A DNA stretch of 17,569 bases from Methanocorpusculum sp. GTDB taxonomy: Archaea; Halobacteriota; Methanomicrobia; Methanomicrobiales; Methanocorpusculaceae. Shown piece by piece: positions 6,298 through 13,349 of the stretch. Location of the stretch: positions 1 to 17,569 of the forward strand of contig JAGARL010000303.1 in NCBI GenBank assembly GCA_017622255.1, in the 5' to 3' direction. The notes under the pieces are model-generated. The model saw only the letters and a program-made list of their open reading frames with translations, ran no database searches and was not told the origin of the DNA. Position numbers and translations under genes: made by a program. Position 1 is the first letter of the stretch. Each line of letters opens with the position of its first letter.

Positions 6298-6732
6298 TTA
6301 AAAGTTGTAGTCTGCTGCCGGAAGCAGTTCCAGACCGGATTTCTTAATCTTCTCAACAGCATCAGCCGGATTTTCGACCTTTGCAATCAGTGCTCCATAG
6401 TCCTTGGTACGGTAACCGTAAGAGTACTCGATGTTGATTCCAAGATCACCTAAGAGACCGACTACCTCATAGAGACCTCCCGGAACATCGTTCATCTTGA
6501 TAGCAAGAACATCCGTGTACTTTAAGACATAGTTCTTCTTGGCAAATGCATCGAATGCAACCTCCGGCTTGTCAACGATTGCACGGACAACACCGAAGTT
6601 GTTTGCCTCTGCGATATAGAATGCCTGAATCGAGATGCCTGCATCAAGGAAAATCTTTGCGATTGCAGCCAGTTTTCCTGCCTTGTTCTCAGAGAAGATA
6701 GACAGCTGTTTGATGATATACTCTTCACTCAT
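6298..6732 (-). CDS. Double ACT-domain protein
   Basis: Amino-acid-binding regulatory protein without a catalytic domain. The 144 residues comprise two ACT domains, about 4-70 (IIKQLSIFSENKAGKLAAIA, then a helix and strand) and about 73-140 (VLAIKMNDVPGGLYEVVGLL). Each has the N-P/A-G-L type turn where ligands usually bind: ENKAGKL at 14-20 and DVPGGLY near 80-86. It starts 1 nt after the stop of the upstream ligase gene, so it is surely in the same operon. In archaea such proteins accompany phenylacetate-CoA ligase-like genes and indolepyruvate oxidoreductase, where they are thought to sense aromatic or branched amino acids. That role is inferred here, since no oxidoreductase gene is in the window. 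Confidence 0.88.
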   Translation of the reverse strand: MSEEYIIKQLSIFSENKAGKLAAIAKIFLDAGISIQAFYIAEANNFGVVRAIVDKPEVAFDAFAKKNYVLKYTDVLAIKMNDVPGGLYEVVGLLGDLGINIEYSYGYRTKDYGALIAKVENPADAVEKIKKSGLELLPAADYNF

Positions 6733-6733
6733 T

Positions 6734-8038
6734 TTACATCACTCTCTTATCGATAACACGTCTTGCTTTACCCTCAAAACGCGGAAGGGAATTCGGCGGG
6801 CACAGTTCAACTCTTGCGGAGACATTTAATGCATCGCGGAGTGTACGCTCGGCAATTCTCTGCATCTCCATAAGTCCGTTGATACCGTCAGTCATTGCAT
6901 CGGGTTTCAGTTCGACTTTGACCAGCATATCATCGAGGCGGCCTGTTCTGGAAACCTCAATCATGAAGTGGCTGGTTAAGAACGAGTTCTTCAGGAGAGC
7001 ATGTTCAACTGCAGATGGGAATACATTGATTCCGCGGATAATAAGCATATCGTCCACACGACCACTTAAGCGGGCAATTCTGGGGCTTGTTCTGCCGCAC
7101 GGACAGTCACCCTCAAGGATAGAAGTAATGTCTCCGATTCTGTAGCGAATCATCGGGATTGCCTCCTTCTTCAAGACAGTCATGGTCAGCTCTCCCTTCT
7201 CTCCCGGCTCTAACTGCTCGCCGGTTTCAGGGTCAATGATTTCAACGTATGCTAAGTCTGCACCGATGTGGATACCGTTAAGCTCGGAACAGTCGGTGAA
7301 CATCGGACCGGAAATCTCAGAAGTTCCAAAGATATCGTGTGCGACGATTCCGGACTTCTCGTAGATGTACTTTCTCATCTCGTCGGTCCATGGTTCAGCA
7401 CCAAGGATTGCGGTTCTGAGTTTGGTGTCCTTTCTGATGTCGACACCCATCTTCTCTGCGACATCGAGCAGATGGATTAAGTACGACGGAGTGCAGGCAA
7501 TAGCAGTGGACTCTAAGTCCTGAGCAAGCTCAATCTGACGCTCGGAGTTTCCAGTGGATGCCGGAATAACAGTGGCTCCAACCTTCTCTCCTCCATAGTG
7601 AAGTCCAAGACCTCCGGTGAAGAGACCGTATCCGTAGCAGACCTGTAAAACATCCTTCTTGCCGATGCCGCAGGAAACAAGGGAGCGGGCAAGAGCTTCA
7701 GTCCAGAGATTATCAATATCGCCCTGCGTGTAGGCGACAACCGTCGGCTTTCCGGTAGTACCGGAGGAAACATGATATCTCACCACATCGTCTTTTGGAA
7801 CACAGACAAGCTTATCCGGATAATTGTCGCGGAGGTCGGTCTTGCGCATAAACGGAAGCTTGGTGATGTCCTGAATACAAGTGATATCATCAGGACGAAC
7901 ACCAGCTTCCTTCATCTTTCCGCTGTAAAACGGAGAGTTAGCGTATAAGCGGGTGACTAACTGTTTTAATTCCTGATACTGGAGCTTTTCCATCTCCGGT
8001 TTCGGCATCGTCTCAATCTTTTCGTTGTAATACTGCAT
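6734..8038 (-). CDS. Phenylacetate-CoA ligase-like enzyme (AMP-forming), copy 1
   Basis: Adenylate-forming acyl-CoA ligase, probably acting on phenylacetate, indoleacetate or a related aryl acid. The 434 residues match PaaK in length and order. Motifs are SSGTTGKPT (91-99, ATP phosphate loop), GAEPWTDE (213-220), FGTSEISGP (237-245), YRIGDIT (299-305), and a C-terminal swivelling domain with DDMLIIRGINVFPS (329-342) and the conserved lysine K424 in EGKARRV. A CPCG motif at 312-315 is usual in the family. It lies 2 nt after copy 2 and 1 nt before the ACT gene. In methanogens, aryl-CoA products can be reductively carboxylated to aromatic 2-oxo acids, so the pair may salvage aryl acids for Phe, Tyr and Trp. 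Substrate is not shown by the sequence. Confidence 0.9.
   Translation of the reverse strand: MQYYNEKIETMPKPEMEKLQYQELKQLVTRLYANSPFYSGKMKEAGVRPDDITCIQDITKLPFMRKTDLRDNYPDKLVCVPKDDVVRYHVSSGTTGKPTVVAYTQGDIDNLWTEALARSLVSCGIGKKDVLQVCYGYGLFTGGLGLHYGGEKVGATVIPASTGNSERQIELAQDLESTAIACTPSYLIHLLDVAEKMGVDIRKDTKLRTAILGAEPWTDEMRKYIYEKSGIVAHDIFGTSEISGPMFTDCSELNGIHIGADLAYVEIIDPETGEQLEPGEKGELTMTVLKKEAIPMIRYRIGDITSILEGDCPCGRTSPRIARLSGRVDDMLIIRGINVFPSAVEHALLKNSFLTSHFMIEVSRTGRLDDMLVKVELKPDAMTDGINGLMEMQRIAERTLRDALNVSARVELCPPNSLPRFEGKARRVIDKRVM
7737..7765. repeat. 29-bp segment identical in the two ligase genes (copy in gene 1)
   Basis: A 29-bp stretch encoding the ATP-loop region (GTTGKPTVVA) is identical to 9032-9060 in the upstream paralogue. 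Bases on both sides differ. Shared ancestry plus strong protein constraint explains it, though identity at silent sites over nine codons hints at gene conversion. Confidence 0.8.
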
Positions 8039-8040
8039 AT

Positions 8041-9327
8041 TTAAACCGTCCTGCGGTCAATAACACGTTTTGCTTTTCCTTCAAAGCGGGGAAGTGATCC
8101 CGGCTCTTTGAGTTCAACGCGGGCGCGAATGGTCAGCGTCTCCTGCAGAGCCTTCATAATTTTTGCCTGGAGTCTTGAAAGGTCCGCGAGTTCTCCGGAG
8201 AAAACAGACTTGCTCATCTCGACTTCTATTGTCATCTCGTCGAGGTGGTTGATTCTGTCGATATATACCATAAACTGGTCTCCGACATCCGGGATGTTCT
8301 TCAAGACATGTTCAATCTGACTCGGGAATACGTTGATTCCTCTGATGGTGAGCATATCGTCGCTTCTTCCAAAGAAGCGGGCAAGCTTCGGACCTCTGCC
8401 GCACGGACATTCATCCTCCATAAGCATAGTGATGTCTCCGGTGCGGTAACGCAGAAGCGGCATTGCCTCTTTTACGAGCGGCGTTACGACGAGTTCTCCT
8501 TTCTCGCCGGCTTCGAGTGTTTCTCCGGTCTTGGGGTCAATAATCTCGACGAGGTAGCTGTCATGCCAGATATGAAGACCGTTCTGCTCCTGACATTCAA
8601 ACGCGACTCCCGGACCGAAGAGTTCGCTCATGCCGTAGCTGTCGTAGGCCTTAACGCCTAAGCGGTTTTCCAGATCGCGTCTGGTATTGTCCGACCAGGC
8701 TTCTGCACCGAAACAGCCGACTTTTAAGGAACTTAAGTCCGCGTTCATTTCCTCGGCTACTTCGGTTAAGTGCATTGCATAACTGGGGGTGCAGTGAAGA
8801 GCAGTGACGCCGAAGTCCTGAATCATCTCAATCTGGCGTTTGGTGTTTCCAACACCAGACGGGACTACAGCGCATCCGATGGCCTCAGCTCCCATATGGA
8901 TTCCAAGACCTCCGGTGAATAAAGAATAGTTTGCTGCGTTCTGGAAGATATCGCCTGCTTTGAGGCCAACCATCGTGAAGTTGCGGGCTAAAAGTTCTGT
9001 CCATGCCGCAAGATCGTTTTTGGTATATGCAACAACCGTCGGCTTTCCGGTAGTACCGGACGTTGTGTGAATCCGGTTTATCTGGTTCATCGGGACAGCT
9101 AGGAATCCGAACGGATATCCGCCGCGGAGATCAGACTTTTTGGTGAACGGAATTTTCGTGATGTCGTCTAAGGTCTTGATGTCATCAGGGGTGATTCCTG
9201 CCTCTTTGAACATCTGTTTGTAAAATCCGATATTCTGCGTCTGCTTAATGGTTGCCTTCAGGCGTTTTAGCTGGAGATCCTTTAGTTCCTGACCTTTTAA
9301 GGTCTCCATTTTTTCATTCCAAAACAT
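8041..9327 (-). CDS. Phenylacetate-CoA ligase-like enzyme (AMP-forming), copy 2
   Basis: First gene of the operon and paralogue of the next one. The 428 residues show TTSGTTGKPT (88-97), FGAEAWSDN (206-214), YGMSELFGPG (231-240), YRTGDIT (294-300), CPCGRG (307-312), DDMLTIRGINVFPS (323-336) and the C-terminal lysine K418 in EGKAKRV. Compared with copy 1, the pocket region differs (NAANYSLFTGGLG against CYGYGLFTGGLG, and YGMSELFGPG against FGTSEISGPM), so the two may take different aryl acids. A possible SD, AGGAT, lies 6 nt before the ATG. The gene is divergent from the PLP decarboxylase across a 148-bp spacer. Assignment to the family is secure; the substrate is not. Confidence 0.9.
   Translation of the reverse strand: MFWNEKMETLKGQELKDLQLKRLKATIKQTQNIGFYKQMFKEAGITPDDIKTLDDITKIPFTKKSDLRGGYPFGFLAVPMNQINRIHTTSGTTGKPTVVAYTKNDLAAWTELLARNFTMVGLKAGDIFQNAANYSLFTGGLGIHMGAEAIGCAVVPSGVGNTKRQIEMIQDFGVTALHCTPSYAMHLTEVAEEMNADLSSLKVGCFGAEAWSDNTRRDLENRLGVKAYDSYGMSELFGPGVAFECQEQNGLHIWHDSYLVEIIDPKTGETLEAGEKGELVVTPLVKEAMPLLRYRTGDITMLMEDECPCGRGPKLARFFGRSDDMLTIRGINVFPSQIEHVLKNIPDVGDQFMVYIDRINHLDEMTIEVEMSKSVFSGELADLSRLQAKIMKALQETLTIRARVELKEPGSLPRFEGKAKRVIDRRTV
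9032..9060. repeat. 29-bp segment identical in the two ligase genes (copy in gene 2)
   Basis: Partner of 7737-7765. It lies in the ATP-loop coding part of the second paralogue, in the same reading frame. Confidence 0.8.
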
Positions 9328-9410
9328 GGTTCTATCCTGCTCTTATCTGCCGAATGTGACACAAGGTATCATGCTACACTCTAGCAATCTTAAATGTGTG
9401 CGCTGTAAGA

Positions 9411-9429
9411 TATTAAGGGTTGCTTAATA
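9411..9429. promoter_or_regulatory. Inverted repeat upstream of the PLP decarboxylase
   Basis: TATTAAG (9411-9417) and CTTAATA (9423-9429) are perfect complements separated by 5 nt. The repeat ends 11 nt before the TATA box of the decarboxylase and lies in the spacer shared with the ligase operon, so it could serve as an operator for either. Confidence 0.4.
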
Positions 9430-9440
9430 CTCCTCTGCAA

Positions 9441-9451
9441 GCTATATATTT
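9441..9451 (+). promoter_or_regulatory. TATA box for the PLP decarboxylase gene
   Basis: GCTATATATTT is centred about 30 nt before the ATG at 9476. It predicts a leader of only a few bases, and no SD is present. An out-of-frame ATG at 9466 would probably lie just before the transcript start. Confidence 0.6.
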
Positions 9452-9475
9452 TTGTCAGTCCAATCATGAATTATC

Positions 9476-10639
9476 ATGAAAAATGCTGATGCCTATTACC
9501 TGTATGACGAGGCGGTTATTCTCGATAATCTCCGGACACTGAAACAGACGTTTCCCGGATTCCGGTTCTTCTATTCCGCAAAGACCAATCCGAACAGGCA
9601 TGTCTTACAGACGCTTCTTGCAAACGGCTGCGGCATTGATGCGGCATCAGCCGGAGAGGTTCGCCTTGCAGAAGGTTTCAGGGTTGCAAAAGATGACATC
9701 AGCTACTCTGCACCGGGAAAAACCGATGAAGACCTGCGCTACGCGCTTCCCCGCTGTCGGGTCATCGCAGACAGCATAGGCGAACTTTCCCGCCTGGACA
9801 AAATCGCCGGAGAGCTTGGCGGCGGGTTTGAAATCGGCATCCGCATCAATCCGGCATTCGGCATGGACGCAGTAGCAGGAGGTCCTTCGCAGTTCGGCAT
9901 CGACTATGAACTCCTGGATAGCCTGCCCGCTTTGCAGAACGTAAAAATCACCAGCATTCACACCCACATCCAGTCCCAGAATCTGGGATGGGAGACGCTT
10001 GCACGCTACTATGAAAACGTGTTCGCCCTTGCAGAGAATCTGAAAACCCGCGGATTTTCGATTCGCATCATCAACTTCGGCAGCGGATGCGGCATTGTCT
10101 ATGACAAGTCCTGCCAGACGCCGCTGGATATGGAAGCGTTAGGAGATGCGGTGCGCAAACTCACCGAAAAGTATGCGGGAACAGCAGAGACACTGATTAT
10201 CGAGCCGGGAAGATATCTGGTCGGCAAGGCAGGAGTTTTCAGAACCCGCATCATCGACAAAAAAGTCTCCCGCGGCAAGACGTATCTTATCGCATCCGGA
10301 GGCATGAACGGCTTCCTCCGCCCAGCGGCCGCAAATATCGCAAAACTCTACGGTCCGGTATCCCGCGGGGCAGAGCCTTTAATCTCCTGTGAGACTCCCT
10401 GCGAAATTTCCGTTCTCAATTCCGCAGAGACAACAGAGGTCGTCACGGTTACCGGAAATCTCTGTTCCGGCTTTGATGTCTTTGCCCGCGACATCGCACT
10501 GCCGAAGGCAGAGGTCGGCGATTATCTGGAATTTTCCAATGCCGGAAGTTATGCCTGCACCTTATCGCTTCGCGAGTTTGCCGCACAGCCGAAGGTAAAA
10601 GAGTTCTTCAGAACCGTTTCCGGCGAGGTTGTCGAGTAA
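9476..10639 (+). CDS. Fold-III PLP-dependent decarboxylase (LysA/NspC superfamily)
   Basis: PLP-dependent amino acid decarboxylase of the alanine racemase fold; the substrate is not certain. The 387 residues show the PLP lysine in YSAKTNPN (K36), a His stacking on the cofactor in HTHIQSQ (H164), the phosphate-binding GSGCG (202-206), EPGRY (243-247), the catalytic cysteine and substrate-binding Asp in CSGFD (C330, D334), and the C-terminal PLP tyrosine in NAGSYA (Y359). Diaminopimelate decarboxylases are usually longer (about 410-430) and have HIGSQ; carboxynorspermidine decarboxylases are about 380 but differ at other motifs. So it may be a DAP decarboxylase variant, a polyamine enzyme or a specialised amino acid decarboxylase. 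The start is set by a TATA box 30 nt upstream. The next gene begins directly at its stop codon, so the two form a pair. Confidence 0.85.
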   Translation: MKNADAYYLYDEAVILDNLRTLKQTFPGFRFFYSAKTNPNRHVLQTLLANGCGIDAASAGEVRLAEGFRVAKDDISYSAPGKTDEDLRYALPRCRVIADSIGELSRLDKIAGELGGGFEIGIRINPAFGMDAVAGGPSQFGIDYELLDSLPALQNVKITSIHTHIQSQNLGWETLARYYENVFALAENLKTRGFSIRIINFGSGCGIVYDKSCQTPLDMEALGDAVRKLTEKYAGTAETLIIEPGRYLVGKAGVFRTRIIDKKVSRGKTYLIASGGMNGFLRPAAANIAKLYGPVSRGAEPLISCETPCEISVLNSAETTEVVTVTGNLCSGFDVFARDIALPKAEVGDYLEFSNAGSYACTLSLREFAAQPKVKEFFRTVSGEVVE

Positions 10640-11362
10640 ATGGGTGCTCGGTACTATGAAGTTGATGCAGTCCGCGGAACCGCACTGCTCCTCATGGTAC
10701 TCTACCACATCCTCTTTTGTCTGTACTTTTTCGGCATCATCCGCTGGTTCGACCCGCAGGCAGTAAGCGGAGCCGCGGGCGCTGCGGTTTTCATCTTCAT
10801 TGCAGGACTCTCCTTAATCCTTGCCGGAAGAAAACCTGCAAGGACGGTAAAACGCGGACTCCAGCTGCTCTTCTTTGCCCTGATAATCACGGCAGTGACC
10901 GGGATTATCTATCCGCAGGGCTTTGTTGTCTTCGGCATTCTGCATCTCATCGGATGCGGAACAATCCTGGCAATCCCCTTCCTCTCCGGAAAGGTGCAGT
11001 GGTTCATCCCGGCGGTTTCCGGAATCGGCATCATCATCCTCTCCTGCTTCCTGCAGGGAGTTTCAGGAAACCTGCTGCTTCTGCCCTTTGGAATGCCGTA
11101 TCCCGGATTTACTTCTATCGACTACGAGCCGCTTATTCCCTGGTTCGGGGTAATGCTTCTTGGAGTCTCCGCAGGGAAAATACTCTATCCGGCAGGAAAG
11201 CGCTGCACTTTCCTCTCCAGGCTGCCGGAGATGCCGACGGTTCTGCGTCCTCTGTGTTTTGCAGGACGCCACACGCTTCTTATCTACCTCCTCCATGTCC
11301 CGGTGATTATCCTCGGCGTTTTCCTCCTCTTCCCGGATGCAGTGCTTTCGGTTCTGTTCTGA
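10640..11362 (+). CDS. DUF1624-type membrane protein (HGSNAT-like catalytic domain)
   Basis: Multi-pass membrane protein resembling the heparan-alpha-glucosaminide N-acetyltransferase catalytic domain family (DUF1624), which is related to membrane acyltransferases. The N-terminus has the family pattern EVDAVRGTALLLMVLYH (7-23), with D-x-x-RG and a membrane histidine H23 that is the likely active-site residue. About seven hydrophobic segments follow, with FIFIAGLSL near 51-59 and FGVMLLGVSAGK near 168-179. A second histidine, in AGRHTLLIYLLHVP (about 209-222), is also typical. At 240 residues it is of normal length. The ATG abuts the stop of the decarboxylase with no gap, so translation is coupled. 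An acetyl or acyl acceptor cannot be read from the sequence; modification of the decarboxylase product is one idea only. Confidence 0.78.
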   Translation: MGARYYEVDAVRGTALLLMVLYHILFCLYFFGIIRWFDPQAVSGAAGAAVFIFIAGLSLILAGRKPARTVKRGLQLLFFALIITAVTGIIYPQGFVVFGILHLIGCGTILAIPFLSGKVQWFIPAVSGIGIIILSCFLQGVSGNLLLLPFGMPYPGFTSIDYEPLIPWFGVMLLGVSAGKILYPAGKRCTFLSRLPEMPTVLRPLCFAGRHTLLIYLLHVPVIILGVFLLFPDAVLSVLF

Positions 11363-11403
11363 GACATAGCTTAATATCCTGTGAGAGGAAATAGAAAACC
11401 AAT

Positions 11404-11411
11404 AGGAGAAG
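11404..11411 (+). promoter_or_regulatory. Ribosome binding site of the SDR gene
   Basis: AGGAGAAG ends 6 nt before the ATG at 11418 and fixes that start. An A/T box (GCTTAATATCC) near 11369-11379 would place the transcript start about 20 nt before the ATG, so this gene has a short leader with an SD. Confidence 0.65.
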
Positions 11412-11417
11412 ATACAA

Positions 11418-12170
11418 ATGTCTGAATTATTATCCGGAAAAGTCGCCGTTGTCACCGGCGGAACACGCGGAATCGGCTACGCAACCGTAAAGAAATTCCT
11501 GGAAAACGGCGCAAAAGTCATCCTCTTCGGCTCGCGCCAGGAAAGCGTCGACAAAGCCCTTGCAGAACTCAAAGCAGAAAACCCGGCATGGGAAGTCGGC
11601 GGCGACTGGCCTGACTTAAACAGCGGCGAGGCTGTCCGCGAAGCAGTCAAAAAGATTGCAGACAAGTACGGAAAAATCGACATTCTCGTAAACAACGCCG
11701 GCGTTTCCGACAGCACCAAAATCGAAAACTACGAGGACGGCCAGTTTGAAAAGGTCATCAACTTAAACGTCAACGCCATCAGCGTCGCTGTCCGGGCAGT
11801 TGTTCCGCTCATGAGAGAACAGGGAGGAGGCGTCATCTTAAACACCAGCTCCATGGTCTCCATCTCCGGACAGCCGTCAGGTGTTGCCTACCCGGCAAGC
11901 AAATTCGCCGTAAACGGAATGACCATCTCGCTTGCCCGCGAACTTGGACCGTCCAACATCCGCGTCAATGCCGTAGCTCCGGGAATCACCAAGACTGACA
12001 TGGTCGCAGCCCTTCCCGAACAGATGATTGCCCCGATGATTCAGGCAATCCCGCTTCGCAGAATCGGCGAGCCGGAAGACATCGCAAACGCCTTCCTCTT
12101 CCTCGCCTCCGACCTCGCATCCTACGTCACCGGAGAAATCCTCTCGGTTGACGGTGCCATGCGGTCCTAA
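11418..12170 (+). CDS. SDR-family oxidoreductase (FabG-like)
   Basis: NAD(P)H-dependent short-chain dehydrogenase/reductase, cytosolic, substrate not known. The 250 residues are a complete classical SDR. They show the cofactor loop TGGTRGIG (13-20), NNAG (92-95), the catalytic serine in NTSSMVS (S145), the YxxxK pair Y158 and K162, and VNAVAPGITKTDM (183-195). The Arg after the second beta strand (FGSRQE, R40) suggests NADP(H). The closest bacterial class is 3-oxoacyl-ACP reductase FabG, but archaea lack bacterial fatty acid synthesis, so that label should not be taken as its job. It has its own promoter and SD and ends in an oligo-T run, so it is probably monocistronic. Confidence 0.9.
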   Translation: MSELLSGKVAVVTGGTRGIGYATVKKFLENGAKVILFGSRQESVDKALAELKAENPAWEVGGDWPDLNSGEAVREAVKKIADKYGKIDILVNNAGVSDSTKIENYEDGQFEKVINLNVNAISVAVRAVVPLMREQGGGVILNTSSMVSISGQPSGVAYPASKFAVNGMTISLARELGPSNIRVNAVAPGITKTDMVAALPEQMIAPMIQAIPLRRIGEPEDIANAFLFLASDLASYVTGEILSVDGAMRS

Positions 12171-12178
12171 ATACCCTC

Positions 12179-12185
12179 TTTTTTT
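12179..12185 (+). terminator. Oligo-T terminator after the SDR gene
   Basis: Seven T begin 8 nt after the SDR stop, without a preceding hairpin. Transcription of ftsY then starts from its own TATA box. Confidence 0.55.
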
Positions 12186-12191
12186 GCATTC

Positions 12192-12215
12192 TTCCTCTAA
12201 TAGTATAGAGAGGAA
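12192..12215. promoter_or_regulatory. Inverted repeat upstream of the ftsY TATA box
   Basis: TTCCTCT (12192-12198) and AGAGGAA (12209-12215) are perfect complements with a 10-nt spacer; CTCTA and TAGAG offer an alternative inner pairing. It abuts the TATA box. Its right half reads AGAGAGGAATT, close to GAGGAGGAATT in the DUF4013/ferritin region. Confidence 0.4.
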
Positions 12216-12223
12216 TTTATAGG
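12214..12223 (+). promoter_or_regulatory. TATA box for ftsY-srp54 (leaderless)
   Basis: AATTTATAGG is centred about 27 nt before the ftsY ATG. No SD is present in the spacer, so ftsY is predicted to be leaderless. Confidence 0.6.
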
Positions 12224-12245
12224 CTGACCGCCGAATAAATACATA

Positions 12246-13349
12246 ATGTTTGAAGGACTGAAAAGAGTTCTCGGTCTGGGCAAGAAAAAGAAGGAGGAAA
12301 TCCCGTCTCCTGCAGAACTGCCCGCACCCGAAACCGAGACTCCAATAGAAAATACTGCATCTGTTCCTGCCGCGGCACCGGCTCCGGCAGAGAAAAAGCC
12401 GGAACCAACACCCGTTGTCCCGACACCGGCAGTCGAAGAGGAGGAAGAGACCAGAGGAACCAGCATCTTCTCCCGCTTAAAGACCTTAGTCGTTGACCGC
12501 GAGTTCGTGCTCTCCGAAAAGGACATCGAAGAGACCCTCTTTGATTTACAGATGGTGCTCCTCGAAGCAGACGTTGCCTACCCGGTTGCCGAAGCCATCA
12601 CCGAGCACATGAAAAAAGAGCTCGTCGGAACTCACCGCAAGATGTTTGACTCCGCAGACAAAGTGGTAACAGAAGCGCTCAAACATGCAATCGAGAACGT
12701 ATTAGGAGACGGATTCGACCTCGTACAATATATCAATACCCACGAGAAGCCCGTCAAGATTCTCTTCACCGGTGTCAACGGAACAGGCAAGACCACCTCG
12801 GTTGCAAAAATCGCCGCCCTCCTGCAGAGCCAGGGATTCTCTGTAGTGGTCGGTGCAGGAGATACCTTCCGCGCCGGAGCAGTGGAGCAGATTCGCGTTC
12901 ACTGCGACCGCTTAGGTGTTAAACTCATCGCACACCAGGAAGGGGCAGACCCGTCTGCGGTTCTCTTCGACACCGTTGACTACGCAAAGGCACACAACAC
13001 CGATGTTGTCCTTGCAGACTCTGCCGGAAGATTCCACAACAGAGTCAACCTCATGAACCAGCTTGACAAAATCAAGCGTGTCATGAAGCCGGATTTAGTC
13101 TTCTACGTGGACGAAGCAGTTGCCGGAAATGACGCAGTCATCCGTGCGGAAGAGTTCGAAAAGACCGTCTCCACCGACGGTGTTATCTTAACCAAGGTCG
13201 ATATGGACCCGAAAGGAGGAGCCGCCATCTCCATCGCCTACACGATTGGAAAGCCGCTGGTGTTCCTTGGTGTCGGACAGGAGTACACCGATATGAAACC
13301 GTTTACCCCGTCGCTTATCATCGATGAAATCTTCGGGGAGGAGGACTAA
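12246..13349 (+). CDS. ftsY: Signal recognition particle receptor FtsY
   Basis: GTPase that docks the SRP-ribosome complex at the membrane for insertion of nascent proteins. The 367 residues have a short basic N-terminus (KRVLGLGKKKKEE, 6-18) likely to touch the membrane, an acidic/Pro-Ala linker (19-70), the helical N domain (about 75-160) and the G domain (about 168-365). GTPase motifs are GVNGTGKTT (176-184), DTFRAGA (206-212), DSAGR (258-262), TKVD (316-319) and the final GVGQ (342-345). The DSAGR motif has Ser where SRP GTPases nearly always have Thr, a conservative change. The start is set by the TATA box 27 nt upstream. SRP54 begins on the base after its stop codon, which joins the two partner GTPases in one operon. 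Confidence 0.96.
   Translation: MFEGLKRVLGLGKKKKEEIPSPAELPAPETETPIENTASVPAAAPAPAEKKPEPTPVVPTPAVEEEEETRGTSIFSRLKTLVVDREFVLSEKDIEETLFDLQMVLLEADVAYPVAEAITEHMKKELVGTHRKMFDSADKVVTEALKHAIENVLGDGFDLVQYINTHEKPVKILFTGVNGTGKTTSVAKIAALLQSQGFSVVVGAGDTFRAGAVEQIRVHCDRLGVKLIAHQEGADPSAVLFDTVDYAKAHNTDVVLADSAGRFHNRVNLMNQLDKIKRVMKPDLVFYVDEAVAGNDAVIRAEEFEKTVSTDGVILTKVDMDPKGGAAISIAYTIGKPLVFLGVGQEYTDMKPFTPSLIIDEIFGEED

Noticed and set aside
9466..9489. Seven-codon upstream open frame (MNYHEKC) overlapping the decarboxylase start
   Set aside because: With the TATA box at 9441-9451 the transcript probably starts after this ATG, so it would not be translated.
10717..11394. 225-codon open frame on the plus strand
   Set aside because: It is a shadow of the DUF1624 gene, whose frame has a convincing membrane pattern; this one is rich in Arg, Ser, Pro and His without structure.
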